A stretch of DNA of 64,000 nucleotides from NCBI GenBank assembly GCA_024235315.1, contig JACKMP010000002.1:62001-126000 (forward strand). Direction: 5' to 3'. A program made the position numbers and the translations under genes. Under the pieces are notes generated by a model, which did no database searches, had not been told where the DNA came from, and saw nothing but the letters and a program-made list of their open reading frames with translations. Each line of letters begins with the position of its first letter. The stretch's first letter is position 1. This DNA comes from Chromatiaceae bacterium (lineage in GTDB: Bacteria > Pseudomonadota > Gammaproteobacteria > Chromatiales > Chromatiaceae). Of this stretch, positions 1-8,250 are shown one piece after another.

Positions 1-1572
1 GGGAAAAGCCGCTGCGTATTCGTGCAGATAGCGTGCCGCCAGGGCCTCTTCCACTTGGCTGAACAATGCGGTGCGCAGACCGTCCTGCCAGGTGACCGAG
101 GCCTCCACGACGCGGCTCTCGAGTTCCTCGAGCTCGTAAACGGGCGCTGAGCCCGTTGGGATGCGCACCACGAAATGGATCCTCGCCAGGATGGACTCCG
201 AGAACTGTGTCTCGAACACGACATCGGTACCGCCCAACGCCTCGACCAGGATTGCCTGGATGGCAATGCGCACCTCGCGGCTGTAGCGTTCGCGCGGCAG
301 GTACACGAGGCAGGTGAAGAAACGGCGGAACGGGTCCGGCACGACGAACAGGCGGGTACGCTGGCGTTCCTGCAGACCGAGCACGCCCAGGGTGGTCGAC
401 AACAGGTCGTCGACCCCGATCTGGAACAGGGTATCGCGCGGGAAATTGTCCAGTATGTTTGCGACGACACGACCGGAGTGGCTGTTCGGCGACAGCTGGG
501 CGCGCGCAAATACCGCCTCGATCTTCCGCCGCAGCAGCGGGATCTGGCGCGGCGGCATGCTGTATGCGCCGGAAGCAAACAGACCGATCAGGCAATGCAG
601 CCCGACGACCACACCCTCCCCATCGCGCCGTTTGATCGCTACACAATCCAGGTATGCCGGCCTATGGACGCTCGAGCGTGCATTGGCCTTGGTAATCAGC
701 AGATCGAAACTGAAGCCCGGCAGATCGACCCCGACGCCAGACACCCAGCTCTCGGCGCGTTCGCGCGCCTCCGAACCACCACGCAGCACGCCCAGCCCCG
801 AACCCTCGACGAAATGCAGCGCTGCACCGTCCACCCCATCCAGTTCGAACTGGCAGGACGCGATAAACAGGAAATGATCGTTGATCATCCAATTGAGAAA
901 GGCGCGCGCCTCGGCAGTATCCGGGCAGCTGTCGTCAGGCGTGCCGCGTGTACCAAGTTCCTGCTCGATCTTCTCCGCCAGCAGCTTCATCTTCAACCAG
1001 TCCGAGGTCGCCATCGATACGTCGCCGATGACGCCAGTCACCAACTGCTGCAGTTCTGGCAGGGCCTCATGCGGCTGGCGCTCGACGTGCAGCTGGATGA
1101 CGGCCTCGAACGAACTGAGTTCGACGGCCGACTTGGCTTCCTGCAGCGCCTTCAACCTTCCGTTGCTGTCACGCGAGACTCCAAACACGGGGTGGATGGT
1201 GAGCTTGATCGCAAGCCCGCGCTGATTCAGCGCCGCAGAGATGGAATCCACCAGAAACGGCATATCCTGCGCAACCACCTCGACAATCGTGTCGCGACTG
1301 CGCCAGCCATGCTCCTCCTGATCCGGGTTGTAGACGCGGACCTTCGCCTCACCCGGACGCCGCTCGCGCATCAGCCTCCAGTGTGCGATCAGCGCACCGA
1401 CCAGATCCTGTGGGTCGTGTTCCTCGAGATCCGCTGGCGAGATATGACGATAGTAGGCATCCAGCAACTGCTCGACCTGCGCAGCGTCGAACCTGCCGGC
1501 ACCGTCGGGTGGATTGGCCGCCAGCAGCTTGCCCAGTTTCGTGATCAGCCGGTCACCCTTATGTTTCGACAT
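1..1572 (-). CDS. NAD-dependent glutamate dehydrogenase, large type (N-terminal part, cut by window edge)
   Basis: The frame starts at ATG 1572 after a GAGGG ribosome site and stays open for 524 codons to the window edge, so only the N-terminal third of a ~1600-residue enzyme is present. The translation begins MSKHKGDRLITKLGKLL and carries the DMPFLVDSISAAL block typical of the N-terminal regulatory part of the large (GDH_2/GdhB-type) enzymes, which deaminate glutamate to 2-oxoglutarate with NAD+. The catalytic Rossmann domain lies outside the window. A long open frame on the plus strand (175-1656) is only its antisense shadow. The diguanylate cyclase gene lies 135 bases upstream on the same strand; a shared transcript is possible but not shown. 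Confidence 0.9.
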   Translation of the reverse strand, partial: MSKHKGDRLITKLGKLLAANPPDGAGRFDAAQVEQLLDAYYRHISPADLEEHDPQDLVGALIAHWRLMRERRPGEAKVRVYNPDQEEHGWRSRDTIVEVVAQDMPFLVDSISAALNQRGLAIKLTIHPVFGVSRDSNGRLKALQEAKSAVELSSFEAVIQLHVERQPHEALPELQQLVTGVIGDVSMATSDWLKMKLLAEKIEQELGTRGTPDDSCPDTAEARAFLNWMINDHFLFIASCQFELDGVDGAALHFVEGSGLGVLRGGSEARERAESWVSGVGVDLPGFSFDLLITKANARSSVHRPAYLDCVAIKRRDGEGVVVGLHCLIGLFASGAYSMPPRQIPLLRRKIEAVFARAQLSPNSHSGRVVANILDNFPRDTLFQIGVDDLLSTTLGVLGLQERQRTRLFVVPDPFRRFFTCLVYLPRERYSREVRIAIQAILVEALGGTDVVFETQFSESILARIHFVVRIPTGSAPVYELEELESRVVEASVTWQDGLRTALFSQVEEALAARYLHEYAAAFP

Positions 1573-1707
1573 CTTGCCCTCAAATGCATGTCACTGCCCT
1601 TGACGACACAGGTCGTACGGCACATGGAGTGCATTGGTTTTCTCTGGTATCGGTAAGGGTAGTAAAGACTGCACGTCACAGCAGGCATTGCGCCGCCGGC
1701 AGGCGGA

Positions 1708-2865
1708 TCAGTCGGCGAGAACGGTGCGGTTGCGCCCCAGCCGCTTGGCACGGTAGAGAGCCTTGTCACAGCGGCCGATGAACTCCTCGATCGGTTCGCC
1801 AACGCGGTAGCACGCAACGCCGACCGAAACCGTCACCGCACCGAGGGACTCTTTGGAGCCACTGCGGCGCAGGCGCACCATCTCGAGCGTGCCACGGATA
1901 TTCTCCGCCACGGTGAACGCATTGGTGATTCGGGTGCCGGGCAGGAGAATGGCGAACTCCTCACCGCCATATCGGGCGAGGAAGTCGCTGCGGCGCGTCA
2001 GCTTGCTGATCTGTTTCGAGAACTCGCTCAGGACCTTGTCGCCGACCATATGGCCGTGGCTGTCATTGATTCGCTTGAAGTGGTCGATATCCAGCAGAAG
2101 CATACAGAAGCCATCGTCCAGGCCGTCCACCTGGGCAATCAGTTCGTTCAGCCGGCGGTCGAATGCGCGCCGATTGTGCAGCCCGGTGAGGCTGTCGATT
2201 GCGGCCTCGCGCCGGGCGTTGGACAGCTCCTGCTTCAGCTTGCTCATCTCCTCCGCGGTCGACGTCAGCTCCGTCTCGAACTGCTGCGAAAAAGTGACGA
2301 ACTGCCGTGTCTCAGCCAGGATCGCCGACGCGGCGGCCAGTACCTCGCTCGGCCTCTGGGTCTCGGCCAGGCGGTCGATATGCCTGACCACGGCCTCGTT
2401 GGTCAGCGCGGTCTTGCCCGCGACGTCCACCAGGGCACCGATGACCTGGGCAACCATCCCAACCAGCTCCTTGCGGATATCCTCGATCAGGGTCTCGCCG
2501 GCCACACTGAAAAAGCGCTGGAAAAGGGCGATGGCGTCGTCCCTGTCCAGCGCCCCATGCTGTTTCAGCAGTTCGTCGACCTCCTTGTTGAGGCGCACGT
2601 TCTTGCCGGCGATGTAGTTGTAGAAAAGCGTGTAATAGAGCGGCGCCGGGGCGACACTGAGCTTGCCCAGCAGGGACAATGCCTGGCGCAGGTGCTCGGC
2701 CGCCTGTTCGGCCGAATCCACGTCGAACATCAACGAAGATGGATCCTCCTTAACGAGCTTCTCCGCGCTCAAGTCACTCACCCCGTTTCGATACCTTGAA
2801 AATGATTGCTGCTCACCCACCCCCCAGTTTCCGGCAATGGTCGGAACCGCGGTCCTCACGCTCAA
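1708..2865 (-). CDS. GGDEF-domain diguanylate cyclase
   Basis: Predicted soluble c-di-GMP synthase. The C-terminal half is a full GGDEF domain: the ...DSLTGLHNRRAFD entry, the LLLDIDHFKRIND metal-binding segment, and GGEEF at about residues 300-304. An RxxD inhibitory I-site (RRSD) lies five residues before GGEEF, so product inhibition is expected. The first ~200 residues are helical with no recognised sensory domain and no membrane segment, and end in a short coiled coil (TAEEMSKLKQELSN). The upstream-most start is a TTG with no clear ribosome site. A GTG about 27 codons in, or the ATG behind AAGGAGGA about 45 codons in, may be the real start. It is divergent from arsS. Confidence 0.9.
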   Translation of the reverse strand: MSVRTAVPTIAGNWGVGEQQSFSRYRNGVSDLSAEKLVKEDPSSLMFDVDSAEQAAEHLRQALSLLGKLSVAPAPLYYTLFYNYIAGKNVRLNKEVDELLKQHGALDRDDAIALFQRFFSVAGETLIEDIRKELVGMVAQVIGALVDVAGKTALTNEAVVRHIDRLAETQRPSEVLAAASAILAETRQFVTFSQQFETELTSTAEEMSKLKQELSNARREAAIDSLTGLHNRRAFDRRLNELIAQVDGLDDGFCMLLLDIDHFKRINDSHGHMVGDKVLSEFSKQISKLTRRSDFLARYGGEEFAILLPGTRITNAFTVAENIRGTLEMVRLRRSGSKESLGAVTVSVGVACYRVGEPIEEFIGRCDKALYRAKRLGRNRTVLAD

Positions 2866-3000
2866 ATGGATAGCGGCAAGCTTGGAAAAAAATAAACACG
2901 ACCGTCGCCGGCGATATATTTTCCAATCTGGGTCAGAATCAGAAAGTCCAGGAACCCGGACGGATACCAGTTGCGCTGGATCAACGAATGGTAGCCCCGA
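2866..3000. promoter_or_regulatory. Divergent promoter region between the GGDEF gene and arsS
   Basis: These 135 bases separate two divergently transcribed genes. They hold the only AT-rich patches nearby: an A-rich run at about 2884-2896 and GATATATTTTCC at about 2920, plausible -10 or UP-like sequence. No operator-like inverted repeat is obvious. Assignment rests on position and composition only. Confidence 0.4.
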
Positions 3001-3972
3001 ATGCTGAATACACTCGAAAAACTGACCCCGTCAACCTTCCCGCAGATCCATCGCGGCCAATTGCAGACGCTCCAGGTCAACCTCGGTTACCGCTGCAACC
3101 AGCAGTGCCTGCATTGTCATGTGGCGGCCGGGCCGAATCGCCCGGAAACCCTGTCCGCCGGGATCGCCGACCTGGTTATCGAGACCCTGCATACACGGCG
3201 GTTTCCAACCCTCGATCTGACCGGCGGCGCACCGGAACTGAATGCGCAGTTCAGGCGCCTGGTGACCGCCGCGCGCGCACTGGGCGTCAAGGTCATCGAT
3301 CGCTGCAACCTGACAGTCCTGCAGGAACCGGGACAGGAAGACCTGGGGGAATTTCTCGCAGCCAACACGGTGGAAGTCGTCGCCTCGCTGCCCTGTTACC
3401 TCGAGGACAACGTCAATCGCCAGCGCGGCAAGGGGGTGTTCGATCGCAGCATCGCCGCACTCCGATCGCTCAATGCACTGGGCTACGGCGATCCCGCCGG
3501 AGAGCTCCCTCTCAATCTTGTCTACAACCCGCAGGGGCCAGCGCTGCCGCCGCCGCAATCCAGCCTGGAAAGCGACTACCGCAGGGTCCTCAGGGAAGAT
3601 CACGGGGTCCATTTCAATCAGTTGCTGGCGCTGGCCAACCTGCCGATCCAGCGTTTCGGCAGCACCCTGCTGTCACACGGCCAGTTCGATGACTATGTCA
3701 GCCTGCTCAAGCAGGCACACTGCCACGAAAACCTCGATCAGGTGATGTGCCGTTCGCTGCTATCGGTCGACTGGCAGGGGTACCTCTACGACTGTGACTT
3801 CAACCAGATGCTGGGCCTGGGCCTGCGGCTGGCCGGTGCGACACGCCCGCATCTGCGCGACCTGCCCCGACTCACCCTGGCGGGCAACCCTATCGCGGTC
3901 GCGGATCACTGCTACGGCTGCACGGCCGGACAGGGGTCGAGTTGCGGCGGGGCACTGCAGAATGCGGGCTGA
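3001..3972 (+). CDS. arsS: ArsS-type radical SAM protein (arsenosugar biosynthesis family)
   Basis: Radical SAM enzyme of the ArsS (TIGR04167) type with the DUF3641-like C-terminal cysteine region. The SAM [4Fe-4S] motif is CNQQCLHC at about residues 35-42, followed by LDLTGGAPELN. The LPCYLEDNVNRQRGKGVFDRS stretch is conserved in this family. The C-terminal half has further cysteines (CHENLDQVMCRSLLSV, YDCDFNQMLGL, HCYGCTAGQGSSCGG) that probably bind an auxiliary cluster. ArsS proteins are linked to converting methylated arsenic into arsenosugars. No arsM methyltransferase is present here, so the substrate is inferred from family membership. It overlaps the next gene by 11 bases. Confidence 0.88.
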   Translation: MLNTLEKLTPSTFPQIHRGQLQTLQVNLGYRCNQQCLHCHVAAGPNRPETLSAGIADLVIETLHTRRFPTLDLTGGAPELNAQFRRLVTAARALGVKVIDRCNLTVLQEPGQEDLGEFLAANTVEVVASLPCYLEDNVNRQRGKGVFDRSIAALRSLNALGYGDPAGELPLNLVYNPQGPALPPPQSSLESDYRRVLREDHGVHFNQLLALANLPIQRFGSTLLSHGQFDDYVSLLKQAHCHENLDQVMCRSLLSVDWQGYLYDCDFNQMLGLGLRLAGATRPHLRDLPRLTLAGNPIAVADHCYGCTAGQGSSCGGALQNAG

Positions 3973-4651
3973 CCCACGGCTCTCGATCATCATTCCGACC
4001 CGCGACGAGGCATCGTGCATTGCACGGCTGCTGGGCGATCTTGCGCCGCTGCGCGCCATGGGGCACGAATTGATCCTGGTCGACGGCGGCAGCGCCGACG
4101 ACACTGCCGGCATCGCCGCACCATTGGTCGATCGCGTGATACACGCTGAACGCGGACGGGCCGTGCAGATGAACGCCGGCGCACGCCTTGCGACCGGCGA
4201 CATCCTGTGGTTCCTGCACGCGGACACACGGGTCCCACCGGGTGCCGCGCAACGACTGATCGACAGCTGCATCGACGGCGGCAGCGTCTGGGGCCGATTC
4301 GACCTTCACCTTTCCGGGACAAGACCAATCCTGCGGGTCGTTTCCGCAATGATGAATCTGCGCTCACGACTGACCGGTGTGGCAACCGGCGACCAGGGTA
4401 TCTTCGTCGTGCGCGAACAGTTCGTGTCTGCCGGCGGCTTTCCGGCGATCCCTTTGATGGAGGACATTGCCTTGAGCAAGGTGCTGCGTCGCGTTGCCAG
4501 GCCGGCCTGTATTCGTCAGCCCCGGCTGCAGACCTCGAGCCGGCGCTGGGAGAGGCACGGCGTCATGCGGACAATCGCGCTGATGTGGCGCCTGCGTCTC
4601 GCCTACGCCCTCGGTGTGCCGCCGCACGAGCTCGCCAGGCACTACCAATGA
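3962..4651 (+). CDS. Family 2 glycosyltransferase, TIGR04283 type
   Basis: A 229-residue GT-A fold glycosyltransferase. It opens with LSIIIPTRDEASCIARLLGDL, followed by the nucleotide-sugar segment ILVDGGSADDT and the metal-binding FLHADTRVP (DxD-like HADT) at about residue 80. ATGDQGIFV and the acidic PLMEDIALS lie in the second half, as in TIGR04283 proteins, which commonly sit beside ArsS radical SAM genes. The chosen ATG at 3962 lies inside the end of arsS, so translation is probably coupled. A longer reading of the frame runs back into arsS and is not supported. It probably supplies or attaches the sugar part of the ArsS product; the acceptor is not known. Confidence 0.85.
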   Translation: MRADPRLSIIIPTRDEASCIARLLGDLAPLRAMGHELILVDGGSADDTAGIAAPLVDRVIHAERGRAVQMNAGARLATGDILWFLHADTRVPPGAAQRLIDSCIDGGSVWGRFDLHLSGTRPILRVVSAMMNLRSRLTGVATGDQGIFVVREQFVSAGGFPAIPLMEDIALSKVLRRVARPACIRQPRLQTSSRRWERHGVMRTIALMWRLRLAYALGVPPHELARHYQ

Positions 4652-5301
4652 CAGCACCGAAACCGGGGCGACATCTGCTGATATTCGCCCGCGATGCCGC
4701 GCAGGGACCGGTGAAGACCCGTCTGGTCCCCGCAGTCGGCGCCGCGGGCGCCGCCGCGGTGTACCAACGCATGCTGCGCGACACCCTGGCCACGGCCAGC
4801 GCGGTGCCGGCGCAGACCCACACCCTGTGGAGCGACCGCCCGGCACCATCGGCGCCACTGCGTGCGCTCACCGGGCGTTTCGCGATGCCGATCAGGATTC
4901 AGTCGGGGCCCGACCTTGGCGCGCGCATGTACGGCGCCCTTGCAGCCACCCTGGGCACCGCCGATTTTGCAGTACTGATCGGCAGCGACTGCCCGGAGTA
5001 CGACGTGCCTTATATCGAGTCGGCATTCGCGGCACTCAACACCCACGACGCCGTGTTGGGACCGGCTGCCGACGGCGGCTATGTGTTGATCGGCGTCCGC
5101 CGTGCGGTACCGGCAATTTTCGACGGCGTGGCGTGGGGCACGGACCAGGTCCTGCAGGCTACCCGCCGACGTCTCCGCGCCCTTGGCTGGACATGGCAGG
5201 AACTGCCAACTCTTCAGGATGTCGACGAGGCCTGCGACCTGAGGCATTTCCCGCGCCTCGCCACGCTGGCCGACGCGAGCCGGCGCGGGCAACCCGGCTG
5301 A
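4648..5301 (+). CDS. CofC/DUF2064-like nucleotidyl/glycosyl transferase, TIGR04282 type
   Basis: A 217-residue protein whose ATG overlaps the previous stop in an ATGA junction. It has the LLIFARDAAQGPVKTRLVPAVG nucleotide-binding start typical of TIGR04282 (DUF2064) proteins, followed by GPDLGARMYGAL, the VLIGSDCPEYD acidic motif, GPAADGGYVLIGVR and FDGVAWGTDQVL. All the family blocks are intact. These proteins accompany ArsS and TIGR04283 glycosyltransferases and resemble MobA/CofC nucleotidyltransferases. The activation of a sugar or alcohol donor is an inference; no substrate can be read from the sequence. Confidence 0.85.
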   Translation: MTAPKPGRHLLIFARDAAQGPVKTRLVPAVGAAGAAAVYQRMLRDTLATASAVPAQTHTLWSDRPAPSAPLRALTGRFAMPIRIQSGPDLGARMYGALAATLGTADFAVLIGSDCPEYDVPYIESAFAALNTHDAVLGPAADGGYVLIGVRRAVPAIFDGVAWGTDQVLQATRRRLRALGWTWQELPTLQDVDEACDLRHFPRLATLADASRRGQPG

Positions 5302-5391
5302 TTCCCGGCCTTGGACCCACCGTTTGCGGGTTAAGATGCGGCGCATGCCGCAGGTTCCGTCAACACCACTGCACAACCCAAGGACTCTGTC

Positions 5392-5622
5392 TTGAACTGG
5401 ATCGATCGCCAACCCACCGGCCTTTTCCTCATCGCCGCACTGACCCTCGGTCTCGCCCCCTTCGTGCCTGAACCGCATGTGTGGGAAAAACTCAAAATGC
5501 TGGCATCAGGAGACCTCACGCGACCGCTCGATATCTTCGACCTGCTGCTGCACGCCGCCCCCTGGGCGCTGCTCGCGCTGAAACTGCAGCGCCGACGCGG
5601 ACAGACCGGAAACGCCGGGTGA
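5392..5622 (+). CDS. Small conserved membrane protein (sometimes labelled 'RND transporter')
   Basis: A 76-residue protein starting at TTG 5392, seven bases after an AAGGA ribosome site. One hydrophobic span covers about residues 10-25 and another about 50-65, separated by the conserved-looking stretch FVPEPHVWEKLKML and DIFDLLLHAAPW. I recall similar small proteins from other sulfur-oxidising gammaproteobacteria carrying the uninformative name RND transporter; nothing in it resembles an RND pump. It ends inside the start of the next gene (GTGA overlap), so it belongs to the same transcript. Confidence 0.72.
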   Translation: MNWIDRQPTGLFLIAALTLGLAPFVPEPHVWEKLKMLASGDLTRPLDIFDLLLHAAPWALLALKLQRRRGQTGNAG

Positions 5623-6035
5623 GCGGTCGTCGGTCCCTGTTGTTCGTGTACAACGCCGACAGCGGGATGTTCAATACACTGGCGGATATCGGCCACAAGC
5701 TGTTTTCGCCACAGACCTACGAATGTGCCCTGTGCGCACTGACCCACGGCTATTTTCGTGAGCGAACCCAGTGGCGCGACTTCGTGGCATCACTGGACTG
5801 CGACTGTCGTTTTTTGCACCGCGATCAGTTCGCCGCCCTCTACCCGCAGGAATCCACACCGCTGCCGGCCGTGTTCACGCTGAACGGGGGTCTGCCCACA
5901 TGCTGCGCCGATGCCGACAGCATTGCCGCCTGTACCGACCTGCCGGCCCTGCAACAGCTGCTGCGGGAGCGCTGCTGCCGGCTCGGTGAGGGGGCACGGC
6001 ACCGGCCGGGACATGATTCGCTGGCGTCCACCTGA
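5619..6035 (+). CDS. Conserved cysteine-containing hypothetical protein ('GTPase'-named family)
   Basis: A 138-residue protein read from GTG 5619, which overlaps the stop of the preceding gene by four bases. The N-terminal block LLFVYNADSGMFNTLADI and HKLFSPQTYECALCALTHG are the recognisable parts; the CxxC and a later CC pair (GLPTCCAD) suggest metal or thiol chemistry. I recall homologues labelled GTPase, but no P-loop is present, so that name is unsupported. It closes the arsS operon and is followed by an AT-rich block. The role in arsenosugar or thiol metabolism is unknown. Confidence 0.65.
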   Translation: MSGRRSLLFVYNADSGMFNTLADIGHKLFSPQTYECALCALTHGYFRERTQWRDFVASLDCDCRFLHRDQFAALYPQESTPLPAVFTLNGGLPTCCADADSIAACTDLPALQQLLRERCCRLGEGARHRPGHDSLAST

Positions 6036-6297
6036 CTTCATTTCTTAAATTAAGAAAAAATTTTAATTTATTGTTTTAAAAGTTTTTCCCTAAACTTAAT
6101 CCTGTTTCGAGATGCGGCGACGTGCTGCGTTCAGGGTCCAGGTGTCGACGATTCACGGACCACGGCCGCCCCCTGCCGCCCTCCGCGGGAACCGCATGGC
6201 GCCACCGGCGCCGCGGTGGCGTTACACTGGCCGTCACCGCACCCAGCCGTGATCGAGACATGGCACAGACCGCAAACCACAACAAGGAATTCGTGCC
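6036..6297. promoter_or_regulatory. Intergenic region with a ~75-base AT-rich block
   Basis: Between the arsS operon and the Wzz-like gene. Bases 6036-6110 are almost pure A/T in a GC-rich neighbourhood: TTCTTAAATTAAGAA is an imperfect palindrome followed by A5T4 and T-rich runs. It could be the terminator region of the upstream operon, an UP-element promoter, or a binding patch for H-NS-like proteins. The remaining ~185 bases are GC-rich with no recognisable gene. The next start has an AAGGA ribosome site. Confidence 0.45.
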
Positions 6298-8250
6298 GTG
6301 AGTACGCGACAGCTACCCAGTGTTGAATTGATCCAGGGCACCCCGCCGGTACCGCCGTTGGCAGCGAGGCGCAACCCGCGATTCAAGGTGTTCTTCGGTG
6401 TCCTGGTGGTGGCACTGGCTGTCGGCCTGGCCATCGTCTACGGACGTTCACCGGTATACCGCGCGGTCGCCTCGGTGCTGACGGTCAAGCCCAAGGCGGT
6501 CGACGCGCGCAGCGCCGAGGCCGATACCGAGCATGTCGTGATCCAGGGACGCCTGCTGATGGGTGAAGACCTGCTCGGCCGGCTGTCACGGCGCCTGGCC
6601 GCCGAAGGCGACGATATCTCCGGCATGGACCAGCTTCGCGGTCTGCTGGCGGTGGTGCCTGTGCCCGAGACCAACCTCCTCGAATTGCGCGCCGAAGGCG
6701 AGGATCCCGAGCGACTGCAGCGGCTGGTCAATCGCTGGGCCGAGTCCTACGAGGAATTCCGCGCCGAGGAGATCGAGGCCGCGACCGGCCGCACCACTGC
6801 CGAACTGGAAGATCAGCAACTGCAACTGCAGACCCGCATTGATGCGGCGCGCGCCGAACTGCAGGCGTTTCGCGAGGCCAACGATATCGTCAGCCTGGAG
6901 CGGGGCGAGAACAGCAGCCTCGCCAAGCTCAAGGGGCTGAACGATTCGCTGAACAAGGCACAGGAGTCCCTTATCGCCGCACGCGCGCGCAAGACGGCAG
7001 TCGACGAGGCGATCGCGCGCGGCGAAACCGTGGTCCCGAACGAGCAGAAGGCGGAGATCGCCAAACTGCAGCTCGGCGTGCAGCGTGGACGGGTCCGACT
7101 GGCCGAGCTGCGGCAACGCTATACACAGGTCTATATCGATCGCGACCCGGTGCTCAAGAGTCTGCCCGGCGAACTGCGTTTGATGGAAGACGAACTCGCG
7201 CATGCGATGCGGCTCGCACGCACGACAGTCAGCGACGAGGCGCAGCAGGAAGTCGAGGCAGCACGCGTGTCCGTGGCGGCGCTGGAGCAGCAGCTTGCCG
7301 AGCACCAACGCAATGTGCAGCTGTTCAACGACCGGTTCAAGGAATTCAAGGCACTGGAGGAAAATCTCGCCCGGCTCGATACGCTGCACGCCGACAACCA
7401 GCAGCGGCTGGCGCAGATCCAGGTCAGCAACTTCAAGAAGTACCCCCCGATCCAGGTCGTCGAGTGGGCGCGTGTCCCGGTACGTCCGATCTATCCGGAT
7501 TACGAACGTGACCTGCTGATTGCCATTGCCGCCGCGCTTGGACTGGCGTTGTTCGTGACATGGCTGGTGGAATACCTCTCCGGGCAGGCCACACCGCCAC
7601 CCGGCACGCCTTATCTCGGGGTGCGCATTCACCCCGGCGATCAGCTGGCCGGCCCCGAAGCCGGCGACCGGCGACTGATCGATCACCCGGAAAGGGCGCG
7701 CGACGCGCTGGCAGCGCCGGCATCGAACCTGCCGGTACTGCCGCGTGAACTCGCGGCAGCTGAGGTCGAAGCCCTGATGGGGGCACTCGAACCTTCAACC
7801 GCCGCCTATTCAACGCTGTTACTTTCCGGGGTATCCCCCTATGAATTGCCGTTGCTGCACGCCGGGTGCTTCGACCGTGACCGGGGGCAGATCAGTGTCC
7901 CGGGCGCAGGACGTCGCGAGATCGTGATCGGCACCAGGGCCTGGCAGCGTCTGCAGCCGATTCTTGGCGACCTGGACGGTACACGCATGAGTCAGCCGGT
8001 CGCTGAAATCGACGGCCGCCTGCGCGCCGGCGCCCGGGATGCACGACTGGCAGACCCCGGGAACATCAATGCCCTCGCACTGTGGCATAGCTATGTGGTG
8101 TTTCTGATTCGCCAGGGCATCGATGCGCCGGCATTGGCCCAACGGGTGGGTGCTGTACCACCCGAGGTCCTGAACGCCCTGATGCACTATGCGCCGCCGG
8201 GCGGCAGCCGCCCTCCGGGCAGTATCGAATTCACGTATCCCGCACTGTGA
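6298..8250 (+). CDS. Wzz/GumC-like chain-length protein with C-terminal tyrosine-recombinase-like domain
   Basis: 650 residues from GTG 6298 behind AAGGA. Residues ~30-48 and ~406-424 are the two membrane spans; between them is a long periplasmic coiled coil (e.g. ELEDQQLQLQTRIDAARAEL) and the PxxP-like VPVRPIYPDYERD before the second span, as in Wzz/GumC/BcsE-type polysaccharide co-polymerases. No tyrosine-kinase domain follows. Instead residues ~485-635 resemble a tyrosine recombinase catalytic domain: LLLSGVSPYELPLLHAG, RGQISVPGAGRREIVI and ALWHSYVVFLIRQGID. The catalytic Arg residues are replaced (Ser/Pro and Trp), so it should not cut DNA. The domain reading is from pattern only. The following gene overlaps its stop. 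Confidence 0.75.
   Translation: MSTRQLPSVELIQGTPPVPPLAARRNPRFKVFFGVLVVALAVGLAIVYGRSPVYRAVASVLTVKPKAVDARSAEADTEHVVIQGRLLMGEDLLGRLSRRLAAEGDDISGMDQLRGLLAVVPVPETNLLELRAEGEDPERLQRLVNRWAESYEEFRAEEIEAATGRTTAELEDQQLQLQTRIDAARAELQAFREANDIVSLERGENSSLAKLKGLNDSLNKAQESLIAARARKTAVDEAIARGETVVPNEQKAEIAKLQLGVQRGRVRLAELRQRYTQVYIDRDPVLKSLPGELRLMEDELAHAMRLARTTVSDEAQQEVEAARVSVAALEQQLAEHQRNVQLFNDRFKEFKALEENLARLDTLHADNQQRLAQIQVSNFKKYPPIQVVEWARVPVRPIYPDYERDLLIAIAAALGLALFVTWLVEYLSGQATPPPGTPYLGVRIHPGDQLAGPEAGDRRLIDHPERARDALAAPASNLPVLPRELAAAEVEALMGALEPSTAAYSTLLLSGVSPYELPLLHAGCFDRDRGQISVPGAGRREIVIGTRAWQRLQPILGDLDGTRMSQPVAEIDGRLRAGARDARLADPGNINALALWHSYVVFLIRQGIDAPALAQRVGAVPPEVLNALMHYAPPGGSRPPGSIEFTYPAL

Noticed and set aside
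175..1656. 493-codon open frame on the plus strand
   Set aside because: It is antisense to the NAD-glutamate dehydrogenase frame, which shows family-specific sequence; the plus-strand translation is rich in Arg/Gln/His with no motif.
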